Shown in pieces: positions 37,089 to 45,587 of a stretch of DNA of 64,000 nucleotides. The notes beneath the pieces are model-generated. The model had not been told where the DNA came from and ran no database searches. It was given only the letters and a program-made list of their open reading frames with translations. The position numbers and the translations under genes are program-made. Source of the DNA: Chitinolyticbacter meiyuanensis (GTDB lineage Bacteria > Pseudomonadota > Gammaproteobacteria > Burkholderiales > Chitinibacteraceae); the NCBI RefSeq assembly GCF_008033135.1, contig NZ_CP041335.1, positions 1,493,925-1,557,924 of the forward strand, read 5' to 3'. The first letter of the stretch is position 1. Each line of letters begins with the position of its first letter.

Positions 37089-38485
37089 AGTCCCGCATTG
37101 CCCCGGTGTTGGCGCTGCTGCTCGGCGGCTGCGCCAGCATGGTGAACGAGTCGCCCACCCAGCCACCGGCTGCCCCCGCGGGCTGGCGCAACGCTGCTGC
37201 TGTCACGCCGCTGGCACCGGCGACGCCCTGGTGGCAGGCCTACGGCGATCCTCAACTCGATGCACTGGTCGCCGCGGCGCTCGCTGCGAATGCCGACATC
37301 GCGATCGCTGTCGAGCGCGTGGCCATTGCCCGCGGCCATGCCGGCGTGGCCGACGCATCCGGCATGCTGACGATGCGCGCCGGCGCCGATGTGCAGCGCA
37401 CCCGCGTGCCGCGGCAGCGGGTGTCCGATCTCGACGAGGCGGGTCAGCTGATTTTCTGGGATATCCCCGGCTATGAGGAAAACCGGCGGAACGTCGGCGT
37501 CGCACTGAGCTACGAGCTCGACCTGTTCGGCCGGGTGGCCCGCGCCCGTGCCGCTGGCCAAGCCAGCCTGACGGCGGCCGAGCAGGATGCAGCGGCACTC
37601 CGGCTGTTGATTGCCCGCGAGGTGGTGCTGGCCTACACCGATCTGCGTCTGGCCCAGGTCCGGCTGGCCCTGCTGCAACAGCAACAGGGGCTCGCCGGGC
37701 GCATGCAGCACGACGCCGTGGCGCGCAAGCGGCTCGGCCTCGTGGATCGGCAGGCCGAAACTTCGGCACTGAATCAAGGTGACCGGGTACAGCTGGGCAT
37801 GCTGGCCGAGCGACGGCAGGCGGCCCAGGCCCAGGCTCGGTTGGCCATGCTGCTTGGGCAGGATGCGGCGTCGTTGCCGTTGGCCGATGGGCCGCTGCCA
37901 CAGGCGGTGTTGCAGGTGGCGCCGGACTTGCCCGTCACTGTGCTGGGCCGCCGCCCCGATCTGCTGGCCGCCTGGCAGCAGGTCGAGGTGCAGCGCATCG
38001 GCATCGAGCAGGCGCGCTTGTTGCGCTATCCGCGCATCGCCCTGACCGGCAGTGCCGGCTTTGCCAGCAATGCGCTGGGTTCGTTCCTTGATCACGACTA
38101 CCTGACCTGGGCGCTGGGGGCGGGTGTGGACTGGCTGCTGTTCGATGGCGGGCGTACCGAGGCCGAAGTGGCAACTGCACGGGCGGAACATGCGCTGGCG
38201 ATTGCCCACTATCGCAAGACCATGCTGAACGCGCTGCGTGAGGTCGAGGAGGCCTTGGCCGAATGGCAGCAGGCGCAGCAAGCGCTGCCGCTGCTGACCG
38301 CTGGCGAAGCGCGGGCGCAACGCCTGCTGGACGACGCCGCGGCCAACCAGCGGCTTGGTCGCGCTGATCGGGCGGCCCGGCAGGAGGCGGAACTCGCTTG
38401 GCTGGAGGCCAGGCTGGACGAGGTCGAGGGCCAGGCAGCGCGCTCGCGCAGCTTCGCCCAGCTTAATGCCGCACTTGGCTGGTGA
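37085..38485 (+). CDS. Outer membrane factor (NodT/TolC family efflux lipoprotein)
   Basis: 466 residues. MKSRIAPVLALLLGGCAS is a lipoprotein signal (Cys16). Two OEP repeats follow, with WWQAYGDPQLDALVAAALAANADI at the start and LGRRPDLLAAWQQVEVQRIGI opening the second half, typical of NodT-type channels of tripartite pumps. The last gene of the tetR-permease-ATPase-MFP-OMF unit, coupled by ATGA. It converges with the DUF2147 gene, leaving only 9 bp between stops. Confidence 0.9.
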   Translation: MKSRIAPVLALLLGGCASMVNESPTQPPAAPAGWRNAAAVTPLAPATPWWQAYGDPQLDALVAAALAANADIAIAVERVAIARGHAGVADASGMLTMRAGADVQRTRVPRQRVSDLDEAGQLIFWDIPGYEENRRNVGVALSYELDLFGRVARARAAGQASLTAAEQDAAALRLLIAREVVLAYTDLRLAQVRLALLQQQQGLAGRMQHDAVARKRLGLVDRQAETSALNQGDRVQLGMLAERRQAAQAQARLAMLLGQDAASLPLADGPLPQAVLQVAPDLPVTVLGRRPDLLAAWQQVEVQRIGIEQARLLRYPRIALTGSAGFASNALGSFLDHDYLTWALGAGVDWLLFDGGRTEAEVATARAEHALAIAHYRKTMLNALREVEEALAEWQQAQQALPLLTAGEARAQRLLDDAAANQRLGRADRAARQEAELAWLEARLDEVEGQAARSRSFAQLNAALGW

Positions 38486-38494
38486 GGCTGTCGG

Positions 38495-38923
38495 TCAGGG
38501 GCAGCTTGGCGCCGCACCCTGCCAGGGTTCGAGCACCATGCTCTCCGCCAGCCATTCCGTGCCGACGAAAGCCAGCAGTTTCAGCTTGTCCTGGGTCTGC
38601 TTCAGCGTGGCGCTGTAGCGCTTGGCCGATTCGGGATCGTAGACCCAGCCGCCACGCCAGACGCCGACACCATCGGGCTTGAGATCACCCAACAACGGCT
38701 TGCCGCACCAGGAGGGCGCTTCACGTTGCTGCGTGGCCGAGAGTGTGGCGAGTGTCTTGGCATTGGGCAGCTTGCGCAGCACTGCGCAGAGCGCATCGCC
38801 GTCGCAACGCTTGAACTCGATCACCGAGTCGTCATCGACGAAGCGCCACAGGCCGGCAGGCGCGTCTGCTGCCATGGCCGGAGCGATCAGCGGCACCAGC
38901 AACAGTATCAGAATGGTCTTCAT
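38495..38923 (-). CDS. DUF2147 periplasmic protein
   Basis: 142 residues with the signal peptide MKTILILLLVPLIAPAMAAD. The mature domain GLWRFVDDDSVIEFKRCDGDAL through KPLLGDLKPDGVGVWRGGWVYDPESAKRYSATLK fits DUF2147, whose function is unknown. Start ATG 38923 overlaps the stop of the SMR pump gene as ATGA, so it is coupled to it. Confidence 0.82.
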   Translation of the reverse strand: MKTILILLLVPLIAPAMAADAPAGLWRFVDDDSVIEFKRCDGDALCAVLRKLPNAKTLATLSATQQREAPSWCGKPLLGDLKPDGVGVWRGGWVYDPESAKRYSATLKQTQDKLKLLAFVGTEWLAESMVLEPWQGAAPSCP

Positions 38924-39243
38924 CGGCTGACCCCGCTCAGGTTGAGTCCGGCGATGCCGGCAACGATCAGCAGCAGCGACACGATCTTGCCCGTGGTCGC
39001 CGGCTCCTTGAAATACATCATGCCGATCAGCGCGATCAGCGCGGTGCCGACGCCGGCCCAGATGGCATAGGCCACTGCGATCTCCAGCTGCTTGAGCGCG
39101 AGCGTGATGAAGCCGGCACACAGGCTATAGCAGACGAAGATCAGGATGCTGGGCCAGAGCCGGGTGAAGCCTTCCGACAATTTCATGCTGGTGGTGCCAG
39201 CCACTTCGAACACGATGGCGAGAATCAGGTAGACCCAATGCAT
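38920..39243 (-). CDS. Small multidrug resistance (EmrE-like) transporter
   Basis: 107 residues, four membrane helices. YLILAIVFEVAGTTSMKLSE has the essential TM1 glutamate at position 13 (Glu14 in EmrE), and SEGFTRLWPS and AYAIWAGVGTALIALIG are near-identical to EmrE-type SMR proteins. It is a proton-coupled exporter of cationic compounds. It lies 103 bp after the FAAL-ACP-reductase gene on the same strand, so it could export a polyamine-derived product, but this is inference. Confidence 0.9.
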   Translation of the reverse strand: MHWVYLILAIVFEVAGTTSMKLSEGFTRLWPSILIFVCYSLCAGFITLALKQLEIAVAYAIWAGVGTALIALIGMMYFKEPATTGKIVSLLLIVAGIAGLNLSGVSR

Positions 39244-39313
39244 GCAGACTCCAGACAAGATAAAAGCACAGCCGCATGGCGCGGCTGCAGCAAGGGGGAG
39301 TGTCCGGTGAAGG

Positions 39314-39338
39314 CGGCAGGCGGCACTGCCGCCTGCCG
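39314..39338. terminator. Stem-loop after the FAAL-ACP-reductase gene
   Basis: 11-bp GC stem CGGCAGGCGGC/GCCGCCTGCCG with a 3-nt loop, 9 bp past the stop at 39347. No U-run follows on the - strand, so read-through into the SMR gene is likely. Confidence 0.4.
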
Positions 39339-39346
39339 TGGCGGGA

Positions 39347-42300
39347 TTAGCCGTTGACCGCGAAATCCACGTAGTAGTGGGTGAAGCGGGCATCGCACGG
39401 CGGGCACCAGGCCTTGAACTGCGTCGAGTGGTCGTTCTCGATGTGGCGGAACATCGCATTGAGCTGCTTGTCGAGCTTGGGCGATACCACCGATTTCAGC
39501 AGCTTCACGCTGACGCGGTTGGTCTGGCGGATGTAGTCCTCGTAGCGATCGAGGAATTCAGTCAGCGAGACCAGCTCGATGCGCGGGTGCGTCTTCTTGA
39601 AGTACGTCGCCACATCGCGCCACTTGAGCGGCTCAGGGTTGTAGAAGGTGTAGCTGGTCTTGCGCTCGTCGGCCGGCAGCGTGGTGGTGGTGACGATGGC
39701 CTTGGCGGCATACTCGACCGGGGTGAGGTCGAAATCGGCATCCATGTCGGGGAAGGCACCGATCTGCGGGATCACCGAGAGGAAGTTCTCGAAGGCGTCG
39801 GCGTCGATGATCAGCTCCTCGTCGAGCTCGCCGTAGGCTGCTTCCACCTGCTTCAGCAGTTGGTCGAACGAGGCATTGTCGGGCACGTTCTGCACCCGCA
39901 GGTTATAGAGGTAGCCGAGGCGATAGTTCACCACCGGGTAACCGCGCTCGGCCAGCTCCAGCATGATCTGCTCGACGACGAATTTGCTCTGCGCGTAGCC
40001 GTTGACCAGGCCGACGACCTCGGTGTTCTCTTCCTGCCTTTCCAGCATCGAAACGGCGCAGCTGGAGATATAGAAGATGGGTTTGAGCCGGGTGTGCAGC
40101 GCGAAGTCCAGCACCTCGATCGCGCCCAGCACATTGGTCTTGCGCATCACGCTGTAGGGCAGATAGAAGTTATCGATCGCGGCGCAGTGGTATACGCTGT
40201 CGATCTCGGCGGTGTAGCGCTGGTATTCGGCTTCGGTGAGGCCGAAGCGCGGCTTGGACATGTCGCCGATCATCACCGAGACGCGCGCCTCCCAGCCATC
40301 GGGCAGCGTCAGCGCGTACTTGGCCGAGGTATTGCGGATGCGCTTAAGCGCGGCGGCCTCGTCGGCGGCGCGCACCATGCACACCACGTCGGCATCGGTG
40401 CGCGCAAGGATTTCCTTCAGCAGGGCCACGCCGACGAAGCCCGATGCGCCCGTCAGCAGCGTGCGGCGCCCGACGCTGCCGTCGGAGCTGTGCTTGACCT
40501 TGTCGAGTTTCTCGGCGAGGTAGGCCACCGATTGATCGACTTCCTCGCGCAGCGTGCTGCCTTCGGCGATGCGGCGGTCGAACTGGCTGCGGTCGGTCAT
40601 GCCGACCACGATGTCGTCGATCATCTCGACCACGGTATTGGCGTGGAAGAACGCCACGGTCGGAATGCTGCGCTCCAGCTTCTTTTCCATCTCGGCGTGG
40701 ATGTCGATGATGCTCAGCGAATCGATGCCATAGAAGAAGATCGACTTGTCGATATCGAAATCCGCCATGCGCACCTTGTAGCGCGCAGTGAGGATCTGGG
40801 TGAGCAGGCTGAACACGCGCAGGTGTTCCGGGCCCATGTCGGTGATGCGTTGCAATGCCTTTTCAATGTTGTACATCGGCTGATTCCTTTCCTCTGGGGC
40901 GGTGGGGCTGGCGCTCGGCCATTGCGCGAGTCGCTCGGGGTGTTGCTGCAAGAAACGTTGCTTGCATTCCTGGCGCCGCACCTTGCCGCTGGAGGTCTTG
41001 GGCAATTGCGTGGGCTTGAGGAACACGATGTGATCGACGGCAAGCTCGAAGTGCTGGCTGACCGCGGCGCAGACCTGCTCGGCGACGGCCTCGAGCACCG
41101 CTGGCTCGTTCGCTGCGCGCTGCGCGGTGTCCTTGTCCACCTCGGCGAACAGCACCAGCCGCTCCGAGGTACCGTCGCTGACGCCGAACGCGGCGCTGCC
41201 ATCGCGGCGCAAGGCTGGGTGGCTAGCCTCGATGCACTGCTCGATATCCTGTGGATAGAAGTTGGCGCCGTTGATGATGATGAGGTCCTTGATCCGCCCG
41301 GTGATGAAGAGCTCGCCGGCCTCGTCGACGAAGCCCAGGTCACCGGTACGCAGCTGGTGGCAGATATCGCCGTCCAGCGTGCCGAATGCTTCGGCGTTGG
41401 CTTCCGGGCGCTTGTAGTAGCCGGTCATCACATTGGGGCCGCGGACCCAGATCTCGCCGATCCGGTTGGCGGGCAGCGCTTTGCGTGTCTGCGGATCGAC
41501 GATGCTGAGCTGCTGCAGCAATTTGCTGTGGCCGCAGCCCACCAGCTCGCGCACTTCGTGGCCGTCCCTGGCCGGGCGTGCCACGCCATCGGTGTAGAGC
41601 GTCATCGCGTCGATCCGCCGGTATATCGGCTCGTCGGCGAGGGTGCCGGAGGCGACGAACACCGTGGCCTCGGCCATGCCGTAGGCCGGCAGGAACATCC
41701 GCGGCTCGAAGCCGCTGACCGCGAAGCCGGCGCAGAAGTCACGCACCGTCTGGGCATGGATGGGCTCGGCGGCATTGATTGCCATCTTCAGGCTGGAAAG
41801 ATCGAGCCGCTGCCGCTCCGCTTCGCCGATGCGATCAAGGCAGAGCTGGTAGGCGAAATTGGGCGCACCGGTGTATTGCCCGCGGTAACGGCTGATCGCT
41901 CGCAGCCATTGCACCGGCTGCGCGACGAAGGTGGCGGGGGCCAGCACCACGCAGTGGCTGCCGCAGTAGAAGCTGTGCAGCAGGTGGGCGACGAGACCAA
42001 GGTCGTGGTAGTGCGGCAGCCAGCTGACGAACACCGAATCCGGGCGTGCACCGCTGACCGAGCGGGCCATCTGCAGGTTGTAGAGGCAGGCGTCGTGGCT
42101 GATCATCACGCCCTTGGGCAGCGAGGTCGAGCCCGATGTGAACTGGGTGAAGGCGTGCGCCTCGGCATCGCTGCGAGCGGGCGCAGACCAGTGGGTCGAT
42201 CGGCCATCCACCGTATCGGTGGCGAGAAAGGCGACCTCACTTGGCCAGTCTGCCTCCCGGGTGAGCACCTCGCTCATCCACGCCAGCGTGCCGACGCTGC

Positions 42301-42655
42301 TCAGCACCAGTGCGGCATCGGAGGCGGCCACCATCTGCGCCAGCCGCGCGTTGGGGCGATTGCGCTTGGGCAGCGGCACCGGTGCGGCGACGAGCCCGGC
42401 ATACATGCAGCCAAAGAAGGCCACCATGAAGTCGACCCCGGCGGGATACGCCAGGATCACGTGTCGCCCCGGTGTAGCCATCGTGCGCAGTACTGCGGCC
42501 ACGGCCTGGGCCCGGCTGGCGAGCTGGCCGTAGCTGATGCTGTCGACTTCGGCCCCTTCGCCATCCAGCTCGGTATAGGCCTTGCGCCGGGGCTGCTGCT
42601 CGGCCCAGTAGGACAGGACCTCGTCCAGCCGGGCCATGTTGCCATGCTGATCCAT
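39347..42655 (-). CDS. FAAL-ACP-thioester reductase megasynthetase
   Basis: 1102 residues in three domains. (1) Fatty acyl-AMP ligase, about 1-585: P-loop FTSGSTSLPKG at 172-182, LPAYGMAEATVFVA, and GRIKDLIIINGANFYPQDIE at about 451-470, the FAAL version of the A8 region. (2) Acyl carrier protein, about 600-680, with phosphopantetheine Ser646 in FYGIDSLS. (3) NADPH thioester reductase, about 715-1102, with TGASGFVG at 725-732 and Tyr887/Lys891 in YAQSK. The enzyme should activate a fatty acid, load it on the ACP and release it as an aldehyde or alcohol. The stop of hss is 18 bp upstream. The carboxylic acid reductase family has the same order but a different adenylation domain. Confidence 0.9.
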   Translation of the reverse strand: MDQHGNMARLDEVLSYWAEQQPRRKAYTELDGEGAEVDSISYGQLASRAQAVAAVLRTMATPGRHVILAYPAGVDFMVAFFGCMYAGLVAAPVPLPKRNRPNARLAQMVAASDAALVLSSVGTLAWMSEVLTREADWPSEVAFLATDTVDGRSTHWSAPARSDAEAHAFTQFTSGSTSLPKGVMISHDACLYNLQMARSVSGARPDSVFVSWLPHYHDLGLVAHLLHSFYCGSHCVVLAPATFVAQPVQWLRAISRYRGQYTGAPNFAYQLCLDRIGEAERQRLDLSSLKMAINAAEPIHAQTVRDFCAGFAVSGFEPRMFLPAYGMAEATVFVASGTLADEPIYRRIDAMTLYTDGVARPARDGHEVRELVGCGHSKLLQQLSIVDPQTRKALPANRIGEIWVRGPNVMTGYYKRPEANAEAFGTLDGDICHQLRTGDLGFVDEAGELFITGRIKDLIIINGANFYPQDIEQCIEASHPALRRDGSAAFGVSDGTSERLVLFAEVDKDTAQRAANEPAVLEAVAEQVCAAVSQHFELAVDHIVFLKPTQLPKTSSGKVRRQECKQRFLQQHPERLAQWPSASPTAPEERNQPMYNIEKALQRITDMGPEHLRVFSLLTQILTARYKVRMADFDIDKSIFFYGIDSLSIIDIHAEMEKKLERSIPTVAFFHANTVVEMIDDIVVGMTDRSQFDRRIAEGSTLREEVDQSVAYLAEKLDKVKHSSDGSVGRRTLLTGASGFVGVALLKEILARTDADVVCMVRAADEAAALKRIRNTSAKYALTLPDGWEARVSVMIGDMSKPRFGLTEAEYQRYTAEIDSVYHCAAIDNFYLPYSVMRKTNVLGAIEVLDFALHTRLKPIFYISSCAVSMLERQEENTEVVGLVNGYAQSKFVVEQIMLELAERGYPVVNYRLGYLYNLRVQNVPDNASFDQLLKQVEAAYGELDEELIIDADAFENFLSVIPQIGAFPDMDADFDLTPVEYAAKAIVTTTTLPADERKTSYTFYNPEPLKWRDVATYFKKTHPRIELVSLTEFLDRYEDYIRQTNRVSVKLLKSVVSPKLDKQLNAMFRHIENDHSTQFKAWCPPCDARFTHYYVDFAVNG

Positions 42656-42673
42656 GATGTGCGGGCTCCCTGA

Positions 42674-44083
42674 TCAAACTCTGAAGTTCTTGAATTGCCA
42701 CGGGTCGGTGTGATCGACCTCTTCGGGGAAGATCCAGCCTCGCCCCTGCAGCGGATTCCAGCTGGTGTAGGCACCGACCAGTTCGCCAAGGTAAGGCCGG
42801 CAGAAGGCGATGATCTCGTCGTGCGGCAGGTCTTCCGGCTCGACGATGCCCTGGTTCGGGTGACGAATCGCCCAGTCCATGGCGGCGACCACGGCGGAGG
42901 TCACCTGCAGGCTGGTGGCGCCGTTGTGCGGCGCCAGCCGGCGTGCTTCCGCGATATCGAGGCGTGAGCCATACCAATAGCCGCCCCAGGCGTGCCCGAG
43001 CAGCAGCACGCCCAGTTCGTCATGGCCATGTTCGATCTCTTCCTTGACCAGCTTGACCCGTGATTGCAGCTGCCAGTTGCGGCCGGCCAACTCGTGCAGC
43101 GACAGCACTGCGTCGTCGCACGGGTGATAGGCGTAGTACACGGTCGGGCGGTATTCCGGCGCCTCGCCGTTGCCGACGGTGAGGTAATCGGCGATCGAGA
43201 TTGCTTCGCTGTGGGTGATCAAGAACCCATGGTAGGCGCCGGCCTGGGGTGTCCAGCTGCGCACGCGGGTCGCGGCGCCCGGCTGGTTGAGGTAGATGGC
43301 CGAGCGGCAGCCATGTGGATGGCGCTGGCCATCGTGCGGGAAATGCTGCTCATGGCTGCCCCAGCCGAGTTCGGCCGGCTGGCAGCCCTCGCCGACAAAG
43401 CCTTCCACTGACCAGGTATTGATGAATTCATCGGGTTGCTTGCGCGAGTGCGTCTGCTGGAAATCCCGTTCCGCCACCTGGATCACGCGGATGCCGAGAT
43501 GCCGCGCCAGTTGTGCCCAGCCTGCCCGGTCACTGGGCGGGTAGATTTTCTGGTGACCGGCGTCGGCCAGATCCATCAGCGCCTGTTTGACAAAGTGCGA
43601 GACCAGTCCGGGATTGGCGCCATGGGTCAATACGCTGGTGGGGCCATTGCGAAAATCCTTGCGCAGCGTCAGCACCTGTTCGCGCAATGCGTAATTACTG
43701 CGTGCCTGCGGCGAGACACGCGTATCGGTGTAGCCGCCTGCCCAAGGCTCAATGCAGGTGTCGATATACATTGCCCCCAATCGTTGGCAAAGCTCAATCA
43801 AGGAGAAACTGGCGACGTCATTGGAAACGTTCACCAGGAAATCCCCTTGGTCCATCATGGGGGTCAATACCTGGCGGTAATTGACTTCGGTCAATTCAAT
43901 CACGGAAAGACGTATTCCGTATTGGGCAGCGACTTCGCTGCCTTCATGATCGGCAGCCACGATATGGAGCTGCGAAGGTTTGAGTTGGAAATGCCTGAGC
44001 AATAACGGAAGTACGCCTTGCCCTATCGATCCGAAGCCGATGATGAGGACTTTTCCGGGGAATTCACGGTGAGTTTCGATCAT
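42674..44083 (-). CDS. hss: Homospermidine synthase
   Basis: 469 residues. It makes sym-homospermidine from two putrescines (or putrescine and spermidine) using NAD as a hydride shuttle. The Rossmann start KVLIIGFGSIGQGVLPLLL, then VNVSNDVASFSLIELC, YIDTCIEPWAGGY and LTHGANPGLVSHFVKQAL are characteristic of the bacterial Hss family (saccharopine-dehydrogenase fold). ATG 44083 gives the expected N-terminus; the longer frame to 44254 lacks homology. First gene of the cluster with the FAAL-ACP-reductase, preceded by a low-GC region with palindromes. Confidence 0.92.
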   Translation of the reverse strand: MIETHREFPGKVLIIGFGSIGQGVLPLLLRHFQLKPSQLHIVAADHEGSEVAAQYGIRLSVIELTEVNYRQVLTPMMDQGDFLVNVSNDVASFSLIELCQRLGAMYIDTCIEPWAGGYTDTRVSPQARSNYALREQVLTLRKDFRNGPTSVLTHGANPGLVSHFVKQALMDLADAGHQKIYPPSDRAGWAQLARHLGIRVIQVAERDFQQTHSRKQPDEFINTWSVEGFVGEGCQPAELGWGSHEQHFPHDGQRHPHGCRSAIYLNQPGAATRVRSWTPQAGAYHGFLITHSEAISIADYLTVGNGEAPEYRPTVYYAYHPCDDAVLSLHELAGRNWQLQSRVKLVKEEIEHGHDELGVLLLGHAWGGYWYGSRLDIAEARRLAPHNGATSLQVTSAVVAAMDWAIRHPNQGIVEPEDLPHDEIIAFCRPYLGELVGAYTSWNPLQGRGWIFPEEVDHTDPWQFKNFRV

Positions 44084-44602
44084 TTTTTCGCCCTGCCTGG
44101 TTGGATGGCCAGCGGCCAGTGCAATGGGAGCAGCGATTGGGGGAGTCGCAACGGTGCTTGCAAACGGATGCATTGCAGCGGGTTGGATATTGACGAGCGG
44201 GGAGGGGAAGAGGCAAATCATCAATTCATCATCTGCTGATGCTTTTGAAAGCAAGATGGGACTGGTGTTACAACAGAGGAAACATACAAATATTATTGAA
44301 AACTATTTGGGTAAGCATATGCAGTAATGGTTTTTGAAGGCTGATGCTGCGCCGCAACAAAAATGAAAGACGATTGAAGGTTTTAAGCCAAGTATTCTTA
44401 CGTAAGAAAAATTCCAATGAAAATGGAATAAGAAAAATGGCAAACGGATAAACGGTCGATATCGCTTGCCGGGCGTGCTGAGGGGGAAAGGCCAGTTTGG
44501 GCAATCAAGGGAGGCGTGCTGCGTTCAGCACGCCTCGGGCCTTGCGATTGCCATGTGGCTGCGCCAAGCTGCGGGGCAATATCCACACTCCCTGGAGTTG
44601 CC
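44084..44602. other. 519-bp intergenic region, partly low GC, upstream of hss
   Basis: No convincing gene. 44221-44460 has about 36% GC against about 64% in the flanks. It contains the perfect palindrome TTCTTACGTAAGAA (44395-44408), an inverted repeat ATTCCA-N7-TGGAAT (44411-44429), and a 10-bp hairpin GAGGCGTGCT/AGCACGCCTC (44511-44536). Probably holds the promoter and operators of the hss cluster. Short frames within it lack codon bias or a good start. Confidence 0.6.
44395..44408. promoter_or_regulatory. 14-bp palindrome, candidate operator upstream of hss
   Basis: TTCTTACGTAAGAA is a perfect dyad in the low-GC region, next to a second inverted repeat at 44411-44429. The regulator is unknown. 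Confidence 0.4.
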
Positions 44603-45052
44603 ATGCTCGACGCCGTGCTTGCCGCCTGTCACTTTCTGGCCATTTTCGTGCTGATCACCTTCCTTGCGATCGAGACCGTGCTGGTCAAGCGCGAGTGGAT
44701 GCCGGCCGCAGCGGCGCGGCTGGCACGTTACGACATCGCCTATTTCCTTAGCGCCATGGTGGTGCTGGCCACGGGCCTTGCGCGCTTGTACTTCGGGGCC
44801 AAGGGGGCGGGCTTTTACCTGCCCAATCCGGTGTTCCACGCCAAGATCACGTTGTTCGTGATCATTGGGTTGATGTCGGTTTATCCGACCCGGCGTTTCC
44901 AGGCATGGCGCCGGGCTGCATTGGCCGATCCCGGTTTCGTGCCGGAAGCGAGCGACTTGGGCAAGGTGCGGCGCTGCCTGATGATCGAATGCCATCTGAT
45001 CATCCTGCTGCCCATTCTTGCGTCGTTCATGGCCCGTGGCTGGGGGCTGTAA
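44603..45052 (+). CDS. DUF2214 family membrane protein
   Basis: 149 residues with four predicted membrane helices: LAACHFLAIFVLITFLAIET, YDIAYFLSAMVVLATGLARL, KITLFVIIGLMSVYPTRRF and MIECHLIILLPILASFMARG. The motif ARLYFGAKGAGFYLPNPVFHAK and the FQAWRR loop fit DUF2214, of unknown function, which contains possible haem-ligating His residues. CTGGAG lies 7 bp before ATG 44603. Confidence 0.8.
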   Translation: MLDAVLAACHFLAIFVLITFLAIETVLVKREWMPAAAARLARYDIAYFLSAMVVLATGLARLYFGAKGAGFYLPNPVFHAKITLFVIIGLMSVYPTRRFQAWRRAALADPGFVPEASDLGKVRRCLMIECHLIILLPILASFMARGWGL

Positions 45053-45075
45053 ACCCGAACCGATAGGCGCGGCTT

Positions 45076-45115
45076 TTGTCTCGTTTGATGTATGATGAAT
45101 AACCAAATGAGACAA
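45076..45115. promoter_or_regulatory. Inverted repeat at the toxin-antitoxin promoter (putative autoregulatory operator)
   Basis: TTGTCTCGTTTG (45076-45087) and CAAATGAGACAA (45104-45115): 11 of 12 positions pair, with a 16-bp spacer containing TATGAT (45091-45096) as a likely -10. Occupation would block the promoter, as expected for antitoxin autoregulation. Confidence 0.7.
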
Positions 45116-45125
45116 GGAGGCCATC

Positions 45126-45587
45126 GTGGCCCAGAACGCGATCCGCCTCGCCCGGCGTGGCGAGCCCGATGAAGCCAGCACGTTCCGCCTGCTGTCGAGC
45201 GAGCTGGCCCAGGCTTCGCCCGCCCGGCGCATTGCGCTGATCCGGGAAGGCATGCCGGCCGAGGTGGTGCAGGGCATCTCGGATGAGTTCGACATCCCGA
45301 AGCAGGCGGTCTACGGCGTATTGCACCTGCCGGCCTCGACCGCAGCGCGGCTGGCCAAGGAAAACAAGACGCTGGGCGTGGCCGAGAGCGAGCGCGTGGC
45401 GCGCATCGCCGAGATCACCGATCGCGCGATCCAGGCTTTTGGCGATGCGGCGCAAGCCAAGCGTTGGCTGACGCAGCCGTCGCGCGCCTTCAACGGGGCG
45501 ACGCCGTTTTCGCTGCTCGATACCGAGATCGGCGCGCAGGAAGTGCGCCGGGTGCTGGTGACCATCCAGTATGGGGGCGTGTTTTGA
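45126..45587 (+). CDS. Xre/MbcA/ParS-type antitoxin (RES toxin partner)
   Basis: 153 residues. The N-terminal part is Xre-like HTH (EVVQGISDEFDIPKQAVYGVLHLP), and the C-terminal DUF2384 domain AKRWLTQPSRAFNGATPFSLLDTEIGAQEV is the toxin-binding antitoxin domain of RES/Xre systems. GTG start at 45126 with a perfect AAGGAGG 5 bp upstream. It overlaps the toxin start by 4 nt. Confidence 0.9.
   Translation: MAQNAIRLARRGEPDEASTFRLLSSELAQASPARRIALIREGMPAEVVQGISDEFDIPKQAVYGVLHLPASTAARLAKENKTLGVAESERVARIAEITDRAIQAFGDAAQAKRWLTQPSRAFNGATPFSLLDTEIGAQEVRRVLVTIQYGGVF

Noticed and set aside
36641-38320. 559-codon frame on the - strand opposite the fusion protein and outer membrane factor
   Set aside because: Antisense shadow of two well-supported, coupled genes; no recognisable motif.
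39338-42673. 1111-codon open frame on the + strand, antisense to the FAAL-ACP-reductase gene
   Set aside because: It mirrors the real gene over its whole length, as expected in GC-rich DNA with biased third codon positions, and shows no domain or signal.
44268-44504. 78-codon - strand frame in the low-GC region upstream of hss
   Set aside because: It is not supported by a ribosome binding site, and the AT-rich composition alone gives hydrophobic codons; it overlaps the palindromes thought to be regulatory.
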